A stretch of DNA of 27,633 bases from an uncultured Alkalilimnicola sp. (GCA_937951875.1 CALGAN010000083.1:1-27633); one strand, 5' to 3'; positions 7,238 to 14,755 are shown, counted from the first letter of the stretch. Program-made: numbers and translations. The notes: a model not told the origin generated them from the letters alone.

Positions 7238-7369
7238 GCGCGGCGCTGGAAGGCCAACGGCCGTTGGATCGAGGAGGAAATAGAGACTGAACCGAAGCCG
7301 GCACTGCGAGTCGACTCGCACGCCTTGTGGAACCGGTGCAGGAGTTGCGCTTCGCGGTTGGTGCCGGCC

Positions 7370-7427
7370 CTCTCGCTACGCTCTCCCCCGCGAGGGGGGA
7401 GGGAACGCAAAGGGCGATCGCTCTGCC
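7370..7427. repeat. GC hairpin repeat, copy 1
   Basis: This copy contains CGCTACGCTCTCCCCC followed by GCGAG and GGGGGAGGG, a 7-bp perfect stem at 7383-7389 / 7395-7401, and then a conserved tail ending TCGCTCTGCC. Nearly the same 57-58 bp recur at 20195-20251, with changes mainly in the loop and a few tail bases. The pattern fits a dispersed REP/MITE-like intergenic repeat. Confidence 0.65.
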
Positions 7428-7518
7428 ATGTCTCCGTTACAGCACGCGAGGACAGCGCAGGGCTACGACTACCGCTCGGTCGATGTTGGCGTACTGGCTA
7501 CGAAGCGTCGTCCCACAA

Positions 7519-7545
7519 GCCCCTCTCCCCTGGCGGGAGAGGGGC
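7519..7545. repeat. Perfect 11-bp-stem hairpin
   Basis: GCCCCTCTCCC and GGGAGAGGGGC pair perfectly around a 5-base loop (CTGGC). It has the same C-rich/G-rich character as the dispersed repeat and is probably a related family member. It could act as a bidirectional transcription barrier between the convergent regulator and dodecin genes, though no T-tract follows. Confidence 0.5.
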
Positions 7546-7744
7546 ACAAACAAACCACACAGCGCCGCGTACCGACGACGCAGCCCCATCCACCGCCGAC
7601 CCGCTCATACACGAGGGTGCCGCAATCGCCCGGGCATGGCTCTCCGACGATCAAGCCGCCGGATACCCACCCCGCTTCGGAAGGGAGGGACCGCGGAGAA
7701 GGCAGGCGCCGGCCGCGCGCAAGGTGAGCGAGGCGTGCGCGCCG

Positions 7745-7954
7745 CTATTCGTCCAGCGTGAAGCCTACCTTCAAGGTCACCTGCCAGTGGGCAACGTCGC
7801 CGTTCTCGATGCGGCCGCGGACATCCACCACCTCGAACCAATGCAGGTTGTGCAGAGTCTGGGACGCTTTGCGGATGGCGTTGCGGACGGCGTCCTCCTG
7901 ACTGGTGGTGGAAGACCCGGTCAGCTCGATCAGCTTGTAGATGTGGTCGCTCAT
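7745..7954 (-). CDS. Dodecin family flavin-binding protein
   Basis: A 69-aa protein matching dodecin, a small dodecameric protein that stores and buffers flavins (FMN, riboflavin) in the cytoplasm. It begins MSDHIYKLIELTGSS, with the typical pattern of a strand, a helix (SQEDAVRNAIRKASQTL) and two strands, and the conserved WFEVVDVRGRI segment, whose Trp38-region residue stacks on the flavin in the family; GDVAHWQVTLKVGF closes it. The start is fixed by AAGGAGG six bases before the ATG at 7954; a longer open frame upstream is spurious. It is a single-gene unit between the repeat-rich gap and the membrane hydrolase gene. Confidence 0.93.
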   Translation of the reverse strand: MSDHIYKLIELTGSSTTSQEDAVRNAIRKASQTLHNLHWFEVVDVRGRIENGDVAHWQVTLKVGFTLDE

Positions 7955-8066
7955 GCTGCCCCTCCTTGGCGGTCCGGTAGCGCCTCCGGCGAAGGCCTGG
8001 CATGCCAGCGCGTGGCCCGAGGCTTTGTCGGAAGCTCTAAGCACATGCGGCCACCGGCGGCGAAAT

Positions 8067-9086
8067 TCAGCCTCCCTCTCCGGCCATGCGGGCGAGCAAG
8101 CGGCGCACGCTCTGCCATTCCTGGCCGGGCTCGCGTACCGTTTCGAGCATGTCAGCGTACCAGTCCTGGCCCTGGCGGCGCAGCCGGTAGGTGAACACGA
8201 ACGGTCGGTCCTGCGCCGGCGGCAGCCAGTCGGTGCCGCTGCCGTAGCGCATGTCGCGCACCTGCAGGCCTCGCTCGTCCCGCAGTACCTGGTAGTAGCC
8301 GTCGGTGGCGCGGCTCAGCTGCCGCAACACCGGCGCCTCGCGCAGCTCGCCGAGCAGCTCGTGCCCTTTGGGATAGTCGCGAAAGACCACCTGGGCACCG
8401 TCGTCGAACAGCGAATAGAACGCCACCCGGTAGCCGTCGGCGGTTTCCGCCACGCCGCGCCAGAGCACGATGTTGAAGAAGGTGGCTTTGGTGAACAGGC
8501 GCTGGTAGGCCACGCCCTCGGCCGCCAGCTGGCGGGCGAACACGCCGTGGGCGTGGATCTTCAGCCCCAGCCCTAGCGCCAAGTAGGCGCTGCTGACCAG
8601 CAGCGCCGCACCCAGCCAGCGGCGGGCGCGCGGCCGCCACGGTCGGGCCAGCGCCGCGCCGACCGCCACCAGCAGCGGCAAGGTGTAGAGCGGATCGACC
8701 ACCGAGATGCTGCCGATCGCCACCGACACGTCGCTGAACGGATAGAGCAGACGCACGCCGTAAGCGGTGAAGCAGTCGAGCGCCACCGCCGTGCCCAGGC
8801 ACAGCAAGCAGAACGCCAACCAAGCGCGGTAGCCGATATCGCGCCGCCAGGCGTGCAGCAACGCCGCGAGCAGCAGGCCGGCGCCGAGCAGGAAGAACAC
8901 ATTGTGCGTGTAGGTGCGGTGCGCGGTGAGCTGGGTCAGCGGATCCAGCAAGGGGATGAACAGCACGTCCAGATCGGGCACGGTGGCCACCGCCGCGCCC
9001 AGCGCCAGTGCGCCCCTGCCCAGGCGCGGGCCGAGATGAGCCCCGCCAATCGCGGCGCCGAGCGCCGCCTGGGTGATCGAATCCAT
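8067..9086 (-). CDS. YdjM/DUF457-type membrane-bound metal-dependent hydrolase
   Basis: A 339-aa inner-membrane protein beginning MDSITQAALGAAIGGA, a hallmark of this family (related to E. coli YdjM). Metal-ligand candidates are Asp38/Asp40 in VPDLD and His56/His61 in HRTYTHN. At least four hydrophobic segments lie in the first 180 residues (around 26-46, 63-78, 88-105 and 125-185). The last 150 residues form a soluble domain rich in Tyr, Trp and Arg, presumably exposed on one face of the membrane. The family is annotated as a hydrolase from these motifs, and its substrate is not known. It is a stand-alone gene, with a hairpin-rich divergent gap upstream. Confidence 0.85.
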   Translation of the reverse strand: MDSITQAALGAAIGGAHLGPRLGRGALALGAAVATVPDLDVLFIPLLDPLTQLTAHRTYTHNVFFLLGAGLLLAALLHAWRRDIGYRAWLAFCLLCLGTAVALDCFTAYGVRLLYPFSDVSVAIGSISVVDPLYTLPLLVAVGAALARPWRPRARRWLGAALLVSSAYLALGLGLKIHAHGVFARQLAAEGVAYQRLFTKATFFNIVLWRGVAETADGYRVAFYSLFDDGAQVVFRDYPKGHELLGELREAPVLRQLSRATDGYYQVLRDERGLQVRDMRYGSGTDWLPPAQDRPFVFTYRLRRQGQDWYADMLETVREPGQEWQSVRRLLARMAGEGG

Positions 9087-9118
9087 ACACTCCCCTCCCC
9101 GCTGCGCCTTTACTCTCC

Positions 9119-9144
9119 GCGCCCGCGAGGGCTATCGCGGGCGC
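9119..9144. repeat. Perfect 10-bp-stem hairpin
   Basis: GCGCCCGCGA pairs with TCGCGGGCGC around GGGCTA. It lies 33 bp upstream of the membrane hydrolase start, in the divergent gap before the receiver gene. It is probably a member of, or neighbour to, the GC hairpin repeats rather than an operator, but its symmetry is complete. Confidence 0.5.
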
Positions 9145-9150
9145 CCATTG

Positions 9151-9164
9151 CCGGCGGCCGCCGG
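9151..9164. repeat. Perfect 14-bp palindrome CCGGCGGCCGCCGG
   Basis: A self-complementary 14-mer six bases after the hairpin at 9119-9144, followed by a short T-rich run (GGTTTTATTT). With no loop it is more likely a protein-binding palindrome or chance in GC-rich DNA than a terminator. Confidence 0.35.
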
Positions 9165-9177
9165 TGGTTTTATTTCC

Positions 9178-9196
9178 CCCTCCCGCGCGGGGAGGG
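9178..9196. repeat. GC hairpin, divergent relative of the dispersed repeat
   Basis: CCCTCCC-GCGCG-GGGAGGG has the same 7-bp stem and 5-base loop plan as the copies at 7370 and 20195, but without their conserved flanks. It lies about 185 bp before the receiver gene. Confidence 0.45.
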
Positions 9197-9382
9197 CTAG
9201 CGTTGGCCGGCGCGCCGCCGCGGTCCGCAGAGCATGAGCCGCCCCGCCTGCCGCAAGCAATGCTTGCGCAGTCGCCGGTCGACGGCCAGAATCCGAGAGG
9301 CGACTCCTACTCGACGCTCTCGGCGCGGGCGCGCCGCTGGCCGTCGAAGCACCAGCTCCAAGGCCATCGTTCTGGATATCGC

Positions 9383-10183
9383 GTGAGCAGCAAACTATCC
9401 CTGCAGGATCTGTCCATCCTCCTGGTAGAGCCGTCCGCTGTCCAAACCCGCATTATCGTCAATCACTTGCACGAGGTCGGCCTCGACAAGGTCGATGTGG
9501 CGCACAACGGCGCCGAAGCGCTGGCCGCGCTGGAGCGCCACCTGCCCGACCTGGTGCTGAGCGCCATGTACTTCGAAGACATGACCGGCACCGAGCTGGT
9601 CTACGCGATGCGCGAGAACCCGCGCTACGCCGATATCGGCTTCATGCTGGTGTCCAGCGAGCACAATCCGCAGTCCCTCGGACCCATTCGCCAGGCCGGC
9701 GTGCTGGCCATCCTGCCCAAGCCGTTCGAGCTGCCGGATCTGCGCAAAGCGCTGTACGCGAGCCTCGATTTCTTCGACACCGAGCGGCTGGAGCTGGGGC
9801 ATCTCGACGTCGAGGACGTGCGGATTCTGGTGGTGGACGACAGCCGCTTCTCGCTGCGGCACATCACCCACGTGCTGCGCCAGCTCGGGGTGGAGCACAT
9901 CGCGCAGGCTGCCAACGGCCGCGAGGCGGCGGAGATGATCCGCGACCAGACGTTCGATCTGGTGATCACCGATTACCACATGCCGGAAATGGACGGCGAG
10001 CAGCTCACCCACTACATCCGCAAGATCAGCGACCAGCCGAGCCTGCCGGTGCTGATGGTCACCGGCGAGCATGACCAGACCCGGCTGGCGACGGTGCAGC
10101 AAGCCGGCATCTCGGCGCTGCTGGACAAGCCGTTCGACGTCGCTAGCGTCCGCGACCTGCTGCACCGATTACTCGCCGCCTAG
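9383..10183 (+). CDS. Tandem receiver-domain (REC-REC) response regulator, first domain degenerate
   Basis: A 266-aa protein made of two CheY-like receiver domains and nothing else. In the first (about residues 10-130) the acidic pair is reduced to Glu16-Pro17 and the phospho-acceptor position is Ala61 (DLVLSAMYF), while Lys113 (LPKPF) remains. The second (about 146-264) is intact: Asp152-Asp153, phospho-acceptor Asp197 in VITDYHMPEMDG, Thr227 and Lys249. So only the second domain should accept phosphate; the first may serve for dimerisation or partner docking. There is no DNA-binding or enzymatic output domain and no kinase gene nearby. I chose GTG at 9383 (reading VSSKLSLQDLSILL) because the longer frame upstream translates hairpin repeats; the Shine-Dalgarno is weak. 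Confidence 0.88.
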   Translation: MSSKLSLQDLSILLVEPSAVQTRIIVNHLHEVGLDKVDVAHNGAEALAALERHLPDLVLSAMYFEDMTGTELVYAMRENPRYADIGFMLVSSEHNPQSLGPIRQAGVLAILPKPFELPDLRKALYASLDFFDTERLELGHLDVEDVRILVVDDSRFSLRHITHVLRQLGVEHIAQAANGREAAEMIRDQTFDLVITDYHMPEMDGEQLTHYIRKISDQPSLPVLMVTGEHDQTRLATVQQAGISALLDKPFDVASVRDLLHRLLAA

Positions 10184-10324
10184 CGCGGGCCCGAGCGTCG
10201 CATGGATGCGCGCCTCCCTCCGATCGAACCGATGGCAAGCCGCGCCGGCGATTGCATCCGCCGGCGGCGGCAACCATCTATCCCGCTGCGGCGCAATAAG
10301 ACCACTAACGACCGAGGACACCGC

Positions 10325-11101
10325 ATGGATCTGCTGCAACTGCTAGTGCTCGCCCTGGTGCAGGGAATCACCGAATTCCTGCCGATCAGCTCGTCCGCCC
10401 ATCTGATCCTGGTGCCGGAGCTGACCGGCTGGCAGGACCAAGGCATGGCGGTGGACGTCGCCGTCCACCTCGGCACGCTGCTGGCGGTGCTGCTGTACTT
10501 CTGGCGCGAACGCCGGCGCCAGCCGGCCGCGGCCGGGCTGACGGTGGACTGGACACTGCTGCTCAAGGTGGCGGTGGGCACCGTGCCGGTGGTGATCGTC
10601 GGCTTCCTCATCAAGGACTACGCCGATGGCCCGCTGCGCAGCGCCACGGTGATCGCGCTCACCACGCTGGTGTTCGGCGCGATGCTCTACCTCGCCGACC
10701 GCACCCGCGGCCGCCGCACCCTGGCCGAGCTGAGCTGGCGCGACGCCGCGATCATCGGCATCGCCCAGGCCATCGCCCTGATTCCCGGCGTGAGCCGCGC
10801 CGGCGTGACCATGACCACCGCGCTGTTCCTCGGTTACAGCCGGATCGACGCCGCCAAGTTCTCGCTGCTGCTGTCGATCCCGACCATCGTCGGCGCCTCG
10901 GCGCTGATCGGCCACGACCTGTACCGCGCCGGCGAGCTAGCCATTCCACGCGACGTCTGGCTGGCCGCCCTGCTGGCCTTCGTCGCCGCGCTGCTGGCCA
11001 TTCGCGCCATGATGGCCTGGCTGCGGCGGGCCAGCTTCACGCCGTTCGCGCTGTACCGCCTGGTGCTGGGCGGCGGTCTGTTGGTGTGGATTTACGCTTA
11101 G
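10325..11101 (+). CDS. uppP: Undecaprenyl-diphosphatase (UppP/BacA)
   Basis: An integral membrane enzyme that dephosphorylates undecaprenyl pyrophosphate, recycling the lipid carrier for peptidoglycan and other surface polymers; overexpression of this family gives bacitracin resistance. The 258-aa product has the (E/Q)xxxE motif at residues 13-17 (QGITE), followed by FLPISSSAHL, and the second active-site motif PGVSRAGVT at 154-162 with the key Arg158. The usual PGxSRSxxT has Ser where this protein has Ala159. About seven to eight hydrophobic segments are evident. The ATG at 10325 is set by GAGGA six bases upstream; a longer in-frame extension is unsupported. It appears to be monocistronic. 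Confidence 0.95.
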   Translation: MDLLQLLVLALVQGITEFLPISSSAHLILVPELTGWQDQGMAVDVAVHLGTLLAVLLYFWRERRRQPAAAGLTVDWTLLLKVAVGTVPVVIVGFLIKDYADGPLRSATVIALTTLVFGAMLYLADRTRGRRTLAELSWRDAAIIGIAQAIALIPGVSRAGVTMTTALFLGYSRIDAAKFSLLLSIPTIVGASALIGHDLYRAGELAIPRDVWLAALLAFVAALLAIRAMMAWLRRASFTPFALYRLVLGGGLLVWIYA

Positions 11102-11206
11102 AGGCGACGACACCCCGGGGCTACCCGCGCCCGGCGGCGCCGTGGATCGAGGCGGGACGCCCGCGCCCGCGGGCATGACGGGAAAGTTCGGCGGCTTCGC
11201 CTGGTC

Positions 11207-11226
11207 GCTCCCGCGTGCGCGGGAGC
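11207..11226. terminator. Hairpin between convergent uppP and cysH
   Basis: GCTCCCGC-GTGC-GCGGGAGC is a perfect 8-bp stem with a 4-base loop, placed 8 bp beyond the cysH stop and about 105 bp beyond the uppP stop. No T-run is present on either strand, so terminator function is likely only from position between convergent genes. Confidence 0.4.
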
Positions 11227-11233
11227 CCGGCGG

Positions 11234-11971
11234 TTACAGATGCTCGTGCAGCCCGCACTCGCGCTTGAGGCCGAAGAAGCGAGTGTCCTCCTCGCTCATG
11301 CCGTCGAGCAGCTTGCTAGTCGTGTGCCAGTCGCCGATCGACACATAGCCTTCGTGCCAGAGCGGGTGATACGGCAGATCGTACTTCTTCAGGTAGTTGT
11401 AGATGTCGCGGTCGGTCCAGTCGACGATCGGGTGGATGCGCAACCGGCCCTTGCTCAGCTCCAGGATCTCCCGGTTGGCGCGGCTGCGCGACTGCTGGCG
11501 GCGCAGCCCGGAGAACCAGGCCTTGACCTGCAGTTCCTCCAGCGCCCGCTGCATGGGCTCGACCTTGTTGATCCAGTTGTAGCGCTCGATCCCCTCCAGC
11601 CCCTGCTCCCAGAGCTTGCCGTAGCGCGCCTCCTGCCAAGCCGGGCTGAGCTCGGCGCGGTAGACGTGCAGGTTCAGCTTCAGCCGCTCGGTGAGCTCGT
11701 CGATGAAGCGGTAAGTCTCGGGGAAGAGGTAGCCGGTGTCGATGAGGATGACCGGGATGTCGGCCCGCTGACGCGTGACCATGTGCAGCAATACCGCCGC
11801 CTGCGCGCCGAAGCTCGAGGACAGCACGATGTTGCTGGGGAAGCGCTCCAGCGCCCAGGCGACACGGGCTTCGGCGGGCTGCCCGGCGAGCTCCTGGTTG
11901 CGGGCGGCGAGATCGGACGGCGAGAACTCGCGCTCCGGATCGACGACCGGTGTCGGCACTGCTGCGCTCAC
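11234..11971 (-). CDS. cysH: Phosphoadenosine phosphosulfate (PAPS) reductase
   Basis: A cytoplasmic enzyme of assimilatory sulfate reduction that converts PAPS to sulfite using thioredoxin. The 245-aa length is close to E. coli CysH (244 aa). The adenylyl-binding SSSFGAQAAVLLHM loop, DTGYLFPETY, the SGLRRQQSRSR segment and the C-terminal KRECGLHEHL with the catalytic Cys239 are all present. The paired cysteines that bind a 4Fe-4S cluster in APS reductases are absent, so this is the PAPS-specific type. GTG at 11971 is chosen because GAGGAGG lies five bases upstream; the frame stays open further but without homology. It is not clustered with other cys genes here. Confidence 0.95.
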   Translation of the reverse strand: MSAAVPTPVVDPEREFSPSDLAARNQELAGQPAEARVAWALERFPSNIVLSSSFGAQAAVLLHMVTRQRADIPVILIDTGYLFPETYRFIDELTERLKLNLHVYRAELSPAWQEARYGKLWEQGLEGIERYNWINKVEPMQRALEELQVKAWFSGLRRQQSRSRANREILELSKGRLRIHPIVDWTDRDIYNYLKKYDLPYHPLWHEGYVSIGDWHTTSKLLDGMSEEDTRFFGLKRECGLHEHL

Positions 11972-12130
11972 CTTAGCCTCCTCGTTGTTGTCCCAAATTA
12001 TCGAAAAGCGATATGGGCTAATCGGTACGCGGCGCATGCTAGCAGCCGCGCTCGACGAGGATGAAGGATTCAATCCCTCTATGTTTATGTTCGAGCGTTA
12101 TATGACGCGCCGCTCAACGCCGCCGCGCCC

Positions 12131-12613
12131 TCAGCACTCCAGATCGTGCGCGTACACCGGCACGAAATGGCAATCGGCGCAGGCCGGCTGCAACACCACC
12201 ACCTGGTGCTTGCGGAACACGCCGGGGCCGAGACCGTGGTTGGCCTTTAGCAGCGCCTGGCAGTCCGGATCGTCCTCGGCCTTGGCGCCGAGCCGGACGG
12301 CGAACCCCACCACCTGGTCGGCGTCGGCCTGCTCGGTCCAGGCGGTTTCCTGGTGAACGCGCTGCAACTCCACGGCCAGTAGCGGATCCGACGCATGCCG
12401 CTGGCCGGTGCGCAACGCGCGCAGCAGCGCCTCGGCCAGCGCCGCGGCGCCGGCGGTGTCATCGGGTCGGCCGGGTATCTGCACGCCGCCGTGGGCGATA
12501 TACGCCTCCGCGAACGTTAGCGGGTCGTAACGGCGTCGACGGCGCAGCTCCAGACGGGCGGCGGCGACGGCATCGCTGATAGCGGCGATTTGGCGAGCTT
12601 TGTATCTGTCCAT
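12131..12613 (-). CDS. Hypothetical protein with C-terminal Cys/His cluster
   Basis: I do not recognise this 160-aa protein. It starts MDRYKARQIAAISDAVAAAR, has an Arg-rich patch (LRRRRRYDP, about residues 27-36), an Ala-rich helical middle, and ends in a compact Cys/His segment: CADCHFVPVYAHDLEC. The CxxCH plus HxxxC spacing could bind a metal; a CxxCH haem site is unlikely because there is no export signal. The start is supported by GGGAGGA nine bases upstream. It lies between cysH and two small lipoprotein genes on the same strand, with 78 bp to the nearer lipoprotein and 159 bp to cysH, so any operon link is loose. Codon use and GC content look native. Confidence 0.75.
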   Translation of the reverse strand: MDRYKARQIAAISDAVAAARLELRRRRRYDPLTFAEAYIAHGGVQIPGRPDDTAGAAALAEALLRALRTGQRHASDPLLAVELQRVHQETAWTEQADADQVVGFAVRLGAKAEDDPDCQALLKANHGLGPGVFRKHQVVVLQPACADCHFVPVYAHDLEC

Positions 12614-12691
12614 GGCGGGTCCTCCCGGCATTATCTTGACGTGGTTGGCGCCGGTAGGACCACATGGCGCGCCGTCACGGCGCGAGCGGCT

Positions 12692-12976
12692 TCAGCCTTT
12701 GCGGGTCGAGGCGCCTTCGCGCTGCTGCTCGGCACGGGCTTCGCGCTCGGCCTTATCGTAGCGCTCGGCGCGGGCCTGCTCCTCCACCGTCTTCTTGTCC
12801 TTGCTCTTGCCCTTGTCGTCCTCGCTGCGCACGTCCCGCGAGGCGCCGGACATGGTGTTGCCGAGAGCGGCGATGTCCTGCCCCATGCCCTCGACCGTGT
12901 TGCAGCCGCCGAGCACCAGCGTGCCCGCCAGCAGACCGGTCGGGACCATCAGCGATAGAAGCTTCTTGCTTGCCAT
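12692..12976 (-). CDS. Entericidin A/B-family lipoprotein with long charged tail
   Basis: A 94-aa predicted lipoprotein. The signal peptide MASKKLLSLMVPTGLLAGTLVLGGC ends in a lipobox (LGGC, Cys25). The mature part opens with CNTVEGMGQDIAALGN, the entericidin signature. Classical entericidins end soon after this (about 40-50 aa in total), but here a further 45 residues of Lys, Glu, Arg and Asp follow (from RSEDDKGKSKDKK to the end), predicted to be helical or disordered. In E. coli, EcnA and EcnB are small membrane lipoproteins reported as an antidote/toxin pair; whether that applies here is unknown. Start supported by GGAG eight bases upstream. A second, short family member is encoded 149 bp upstream on the same strand. 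Confidence 0.85.
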   Translation of the reverse strand: MASKKLLSLMVPTGLLAGTLVLGGCNTVEGMGQDIAALGNTMSGASRDVRSEDDKGKSKDKKTVEEQARAERYDKAEREARAEQQREGASTRKG

Positions 12977-13125
12977 AAACCGTACTCCACGCGAATTCAC
13001 GCCCTGCCTGATGGCAGGTGGGGCGCACGAACCGGATATCAAGCGGGAAAATGCTTGGAAAACACGCAGATGTGCCGCCGACGGCGCTGCCGCCGTCCAC
13101 ACCGTCGGCGGCGGTGGGGGGACGC

Positions 13126-13278
13126 TCAATTCTTGACGTCTTTGGCCGTGTCCTCGATCGCCCGGCCGCCGGCTTGAATGTCCTCGCCGGCGCCTTCGAC
13201 GGTGTTGCAGCCGGCCAGGGACAGGGCCATCGCCAGGGCGATGCCGGGCAAAGTCAGATAACGAAGCAGGATACGCAT
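13126..13278 (-). CDS. Entericidin A/B-family small lipoprotein
   Basis: A 50-aa predicted lipoprotein with a signal peptide (MRILLRYLTLPGIALAMALS) and lipobox LAGC, placing the lipidated Cys at position 24. The mature peptide CNTVEGAGEDIQAGGRAIED is the classic entericidin sequence and its length is normal for the family, unlike the neighbour at 12692-12976. GGAGG eight bases before the ATG at 13278 fixes the start. It is too small to stand out from overlapping frames, and the same frame remains open through the antisense of the next gene, which is not part of it. The shared CNTVEG start of the two mature peptides suggests a tandem duplication followed by tail gain in one copy. Confidence 0.88.
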   Translation of the reverse strand: MRILLRYLTLPGIALAMALSLAGCNTVEGAGEDIQAGGRAIEDTAKDVKN

Positions 13279-13400
13279 GTTCGATGCCTCCGATGCGGTC
13301 ATTCGCAAGCAAGACATGCGGGCCTGCACGAGCCGCCGCCAACGGGTATCAACCCTAGCCGGACAACGATTTACGTCGCAATTCAACGACAACCGCGCGT

Positions 13401-14672
13401 TCAGGCGAACAGGTAGCTGCAGACCGCCACCGACGCCGCCACCCCGGCCAGATCGGCGCTCAGCGCCGCCGGCAGCGCATGACGCATGCGCTTGATCTGC
13501 ACCGCGCCGAAATACACCGCCAGCACGTAGAAGGTGGTTTCGGTCGAACCCTGGATGGTGCTCACCAGCAGCCCGACGTAGCTGTCCGGGCCGACGTTCG
13601 GGTCGTTGATGATGGATGTCATCACCGCGTAGGCGCCGGAGCCGGACAGCGGCCGCAGCAGCGCCATGGGCAGGGCCTCGGCCGGCAGCCCCAGCGGTGC
13701 CGTCCACCGCCCCAGCCAGCCGACCGTGGCGTCTAGCGCGCCACTGGCGCGGGACATGGCCACCGCCACCAGAATGGCGACCAGGTAGGGAATGATGCGC
13801 ATCGCCACCTGAAAACCCTCCTTGGCGCCATCGACGAAGGACTCGTAGACCGGCACCCGGCGCAGCACGCCGAACAGCAGAATGCCCACCGCCAGCGCCG
13901 GGATAATCCAGGGCGAGATCACCCGGCCGTAGAGCACGGCGAGCGGGATGAACGCCACCAGTGCGGCCAGCCCCAGCAGCGACACCCAGAGCGGCGCGGA
14001 CTCGCTCGCCGGTAGCGGCTCGGCGGCGGTCGCCGCCTCCATCACCGGCGCCGCGGCCGGCGCCGGCCCGAACGGGAAGAAGCGCTGCAACAGCTTGGCC
14101 ATGACGATGGCGACCACGGTCGAGCAGAAGGTCGCGAACAGGGTCGTCGGCAGGATGGCGGCCGGGTCGCTGGAGCCGGCCGCGTGGCGGATGGCGATCA
14201 CGCCGGTGGGCAGCAGCGTCACGCCCGAGGTGTTGATGGCCAAGAACAGCACCATGGCGTTGCTGGCGGTGCCCGGATGCGGATTGAGCCGCTCCAGCTC
14301 CTGCATGGCGCGGATGCCGAACGGCGTGGCGGCGTTGCCCAGCCCCAGGGCGTTGGCGGAGAGATTGAGCACCATCGCTCCCATGGCCGGATGCTCCGGC
14401 GGCACGTCGGGGAACAGGCGCACCATGAGCGGACGGATCAAGCGGGCGATGATGCGCAACAGGCCGCCGGCCTCGGCGATCTTCATCAGCCCCAAGAACA
14501 GCGCCATCACGCCGATCAGCCCCAGCGCCAGGGTCACGGCGTCGGCGGCCGCGGTCACCATGGCCTTGGACAGGGCCTCCATGACCGACGGCGCGCCCGG
14601 CGGGAGCGCCAGCTCGCGCCAGGCGGCGGTGAGGAATGCCACGAAGACGATGACGAAGAAGACGACGTTCAT
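13401..14672 (-). CDS. Fused SpmA-SpmB-type nucleoside recognition domain membrane protein
   Basis: A 423-aa polytopic inner-membrane protein. The N-terminal half (to about 210) resembles Bacillus spore maturation protein SpmA, with LNLSANALGLGNAATPFGIRAM and FLAINTSGVTLLP. The C-terminal half resembles SpmB, with PLSGSGAYAVM, GPDSYVGLL and QGSTETTFYVLAVYFGAV. Both halves belong to the nucleoside-recognition (Gate) domain family, and fused versions occur in many non-sporulating proteobacteria, where the role is unknown and transport is suspected. An Ala/Pro-rich linker joins the halves. I start at MNVVFFVIVFV (14672), since the upstream extension in the same frame is antisense to the TerB-like gene. 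It is 83 bp downstream of that gene. Confidence 0.87.
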   Translation of the reverse strand: MNVVFFVIVFVAFLTAAWRELALPPGAPSVMEALSKAMVTAAADAVTLALGLIGVMALFLGLMKIAEAGGLLRIIARLIRPLMVRLFPDVPPEHPAMGAMVLNLSANALGLGNAATPFGIRAMQELERLNPHPGTASNAMVLFLAINTSGVTLLPTGVIAIRHAAGSSDPAAILPTTLFATFCSTVVAIVMAKLLQRFFPFGPAPAAAPVMEAATAAEPLPASESAPLWVSLLGLAALVAFIPLAVLYGRVISPWIIPALAVGILLFGVLRRVPVYESFVDGAKEGFQVAMRIIPYLVAILVAVAMSRASGALDATVGWLGRWTAPLGLPAEALPMALLRPLSGSGAYAVMTSIINDPNVGPDSYVGLLVSTIQGSTETTFYVLAVYFGAVQIKRMRHALPAALSADLAGVAASVAVCSYLFA

Positions 14673-14755
14673 GGCGGGAGAATTCCACAGCCTCCCGCCC
14701 GATATCCAGCGTCCGGCGCGTTCCGAGCGCGTCCCCCGCCGCCGGCGCGGCTCGC

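Larger units (their letters stand above)
7238..7744. other. Intergenic stretch of about 507 bp with hairpin repeats
   Basis: This is the only gap over 300 bp. I find no believable gene in it: the open frames translate the hairpin repeats (for example LSPARGEG- and SPPRG-type strings), a familiar artefact. It holds a repeat copy at 7370-7427 and a separate perfect hairpin at 7519-7545. It separates the plus-strand regulator from the minus-strand dodecin gene, so both transcripts should end here. Confidence 0.6.

Noticed and set aside
7327..7761. Short open frames between the PaaX-family gene and dodecin
   Set aside because: Their translations reflect the GC hairpin repeats (LSPARGEG-type strings) and carry no ribosome binding site or domain.
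9164..9382. Longer N-terminus for the receiver protein
   Set aside because: The extra 73 codons translate a GC hairpin and lack any receiver homology; the domain begins just after GTG 9383.
13401..14672. Evidence for sporulation
   Set aside because: SpmA/SpmB-type fusions are widespread in non-sporulating proteobacteria and nothing else here relates to spores.
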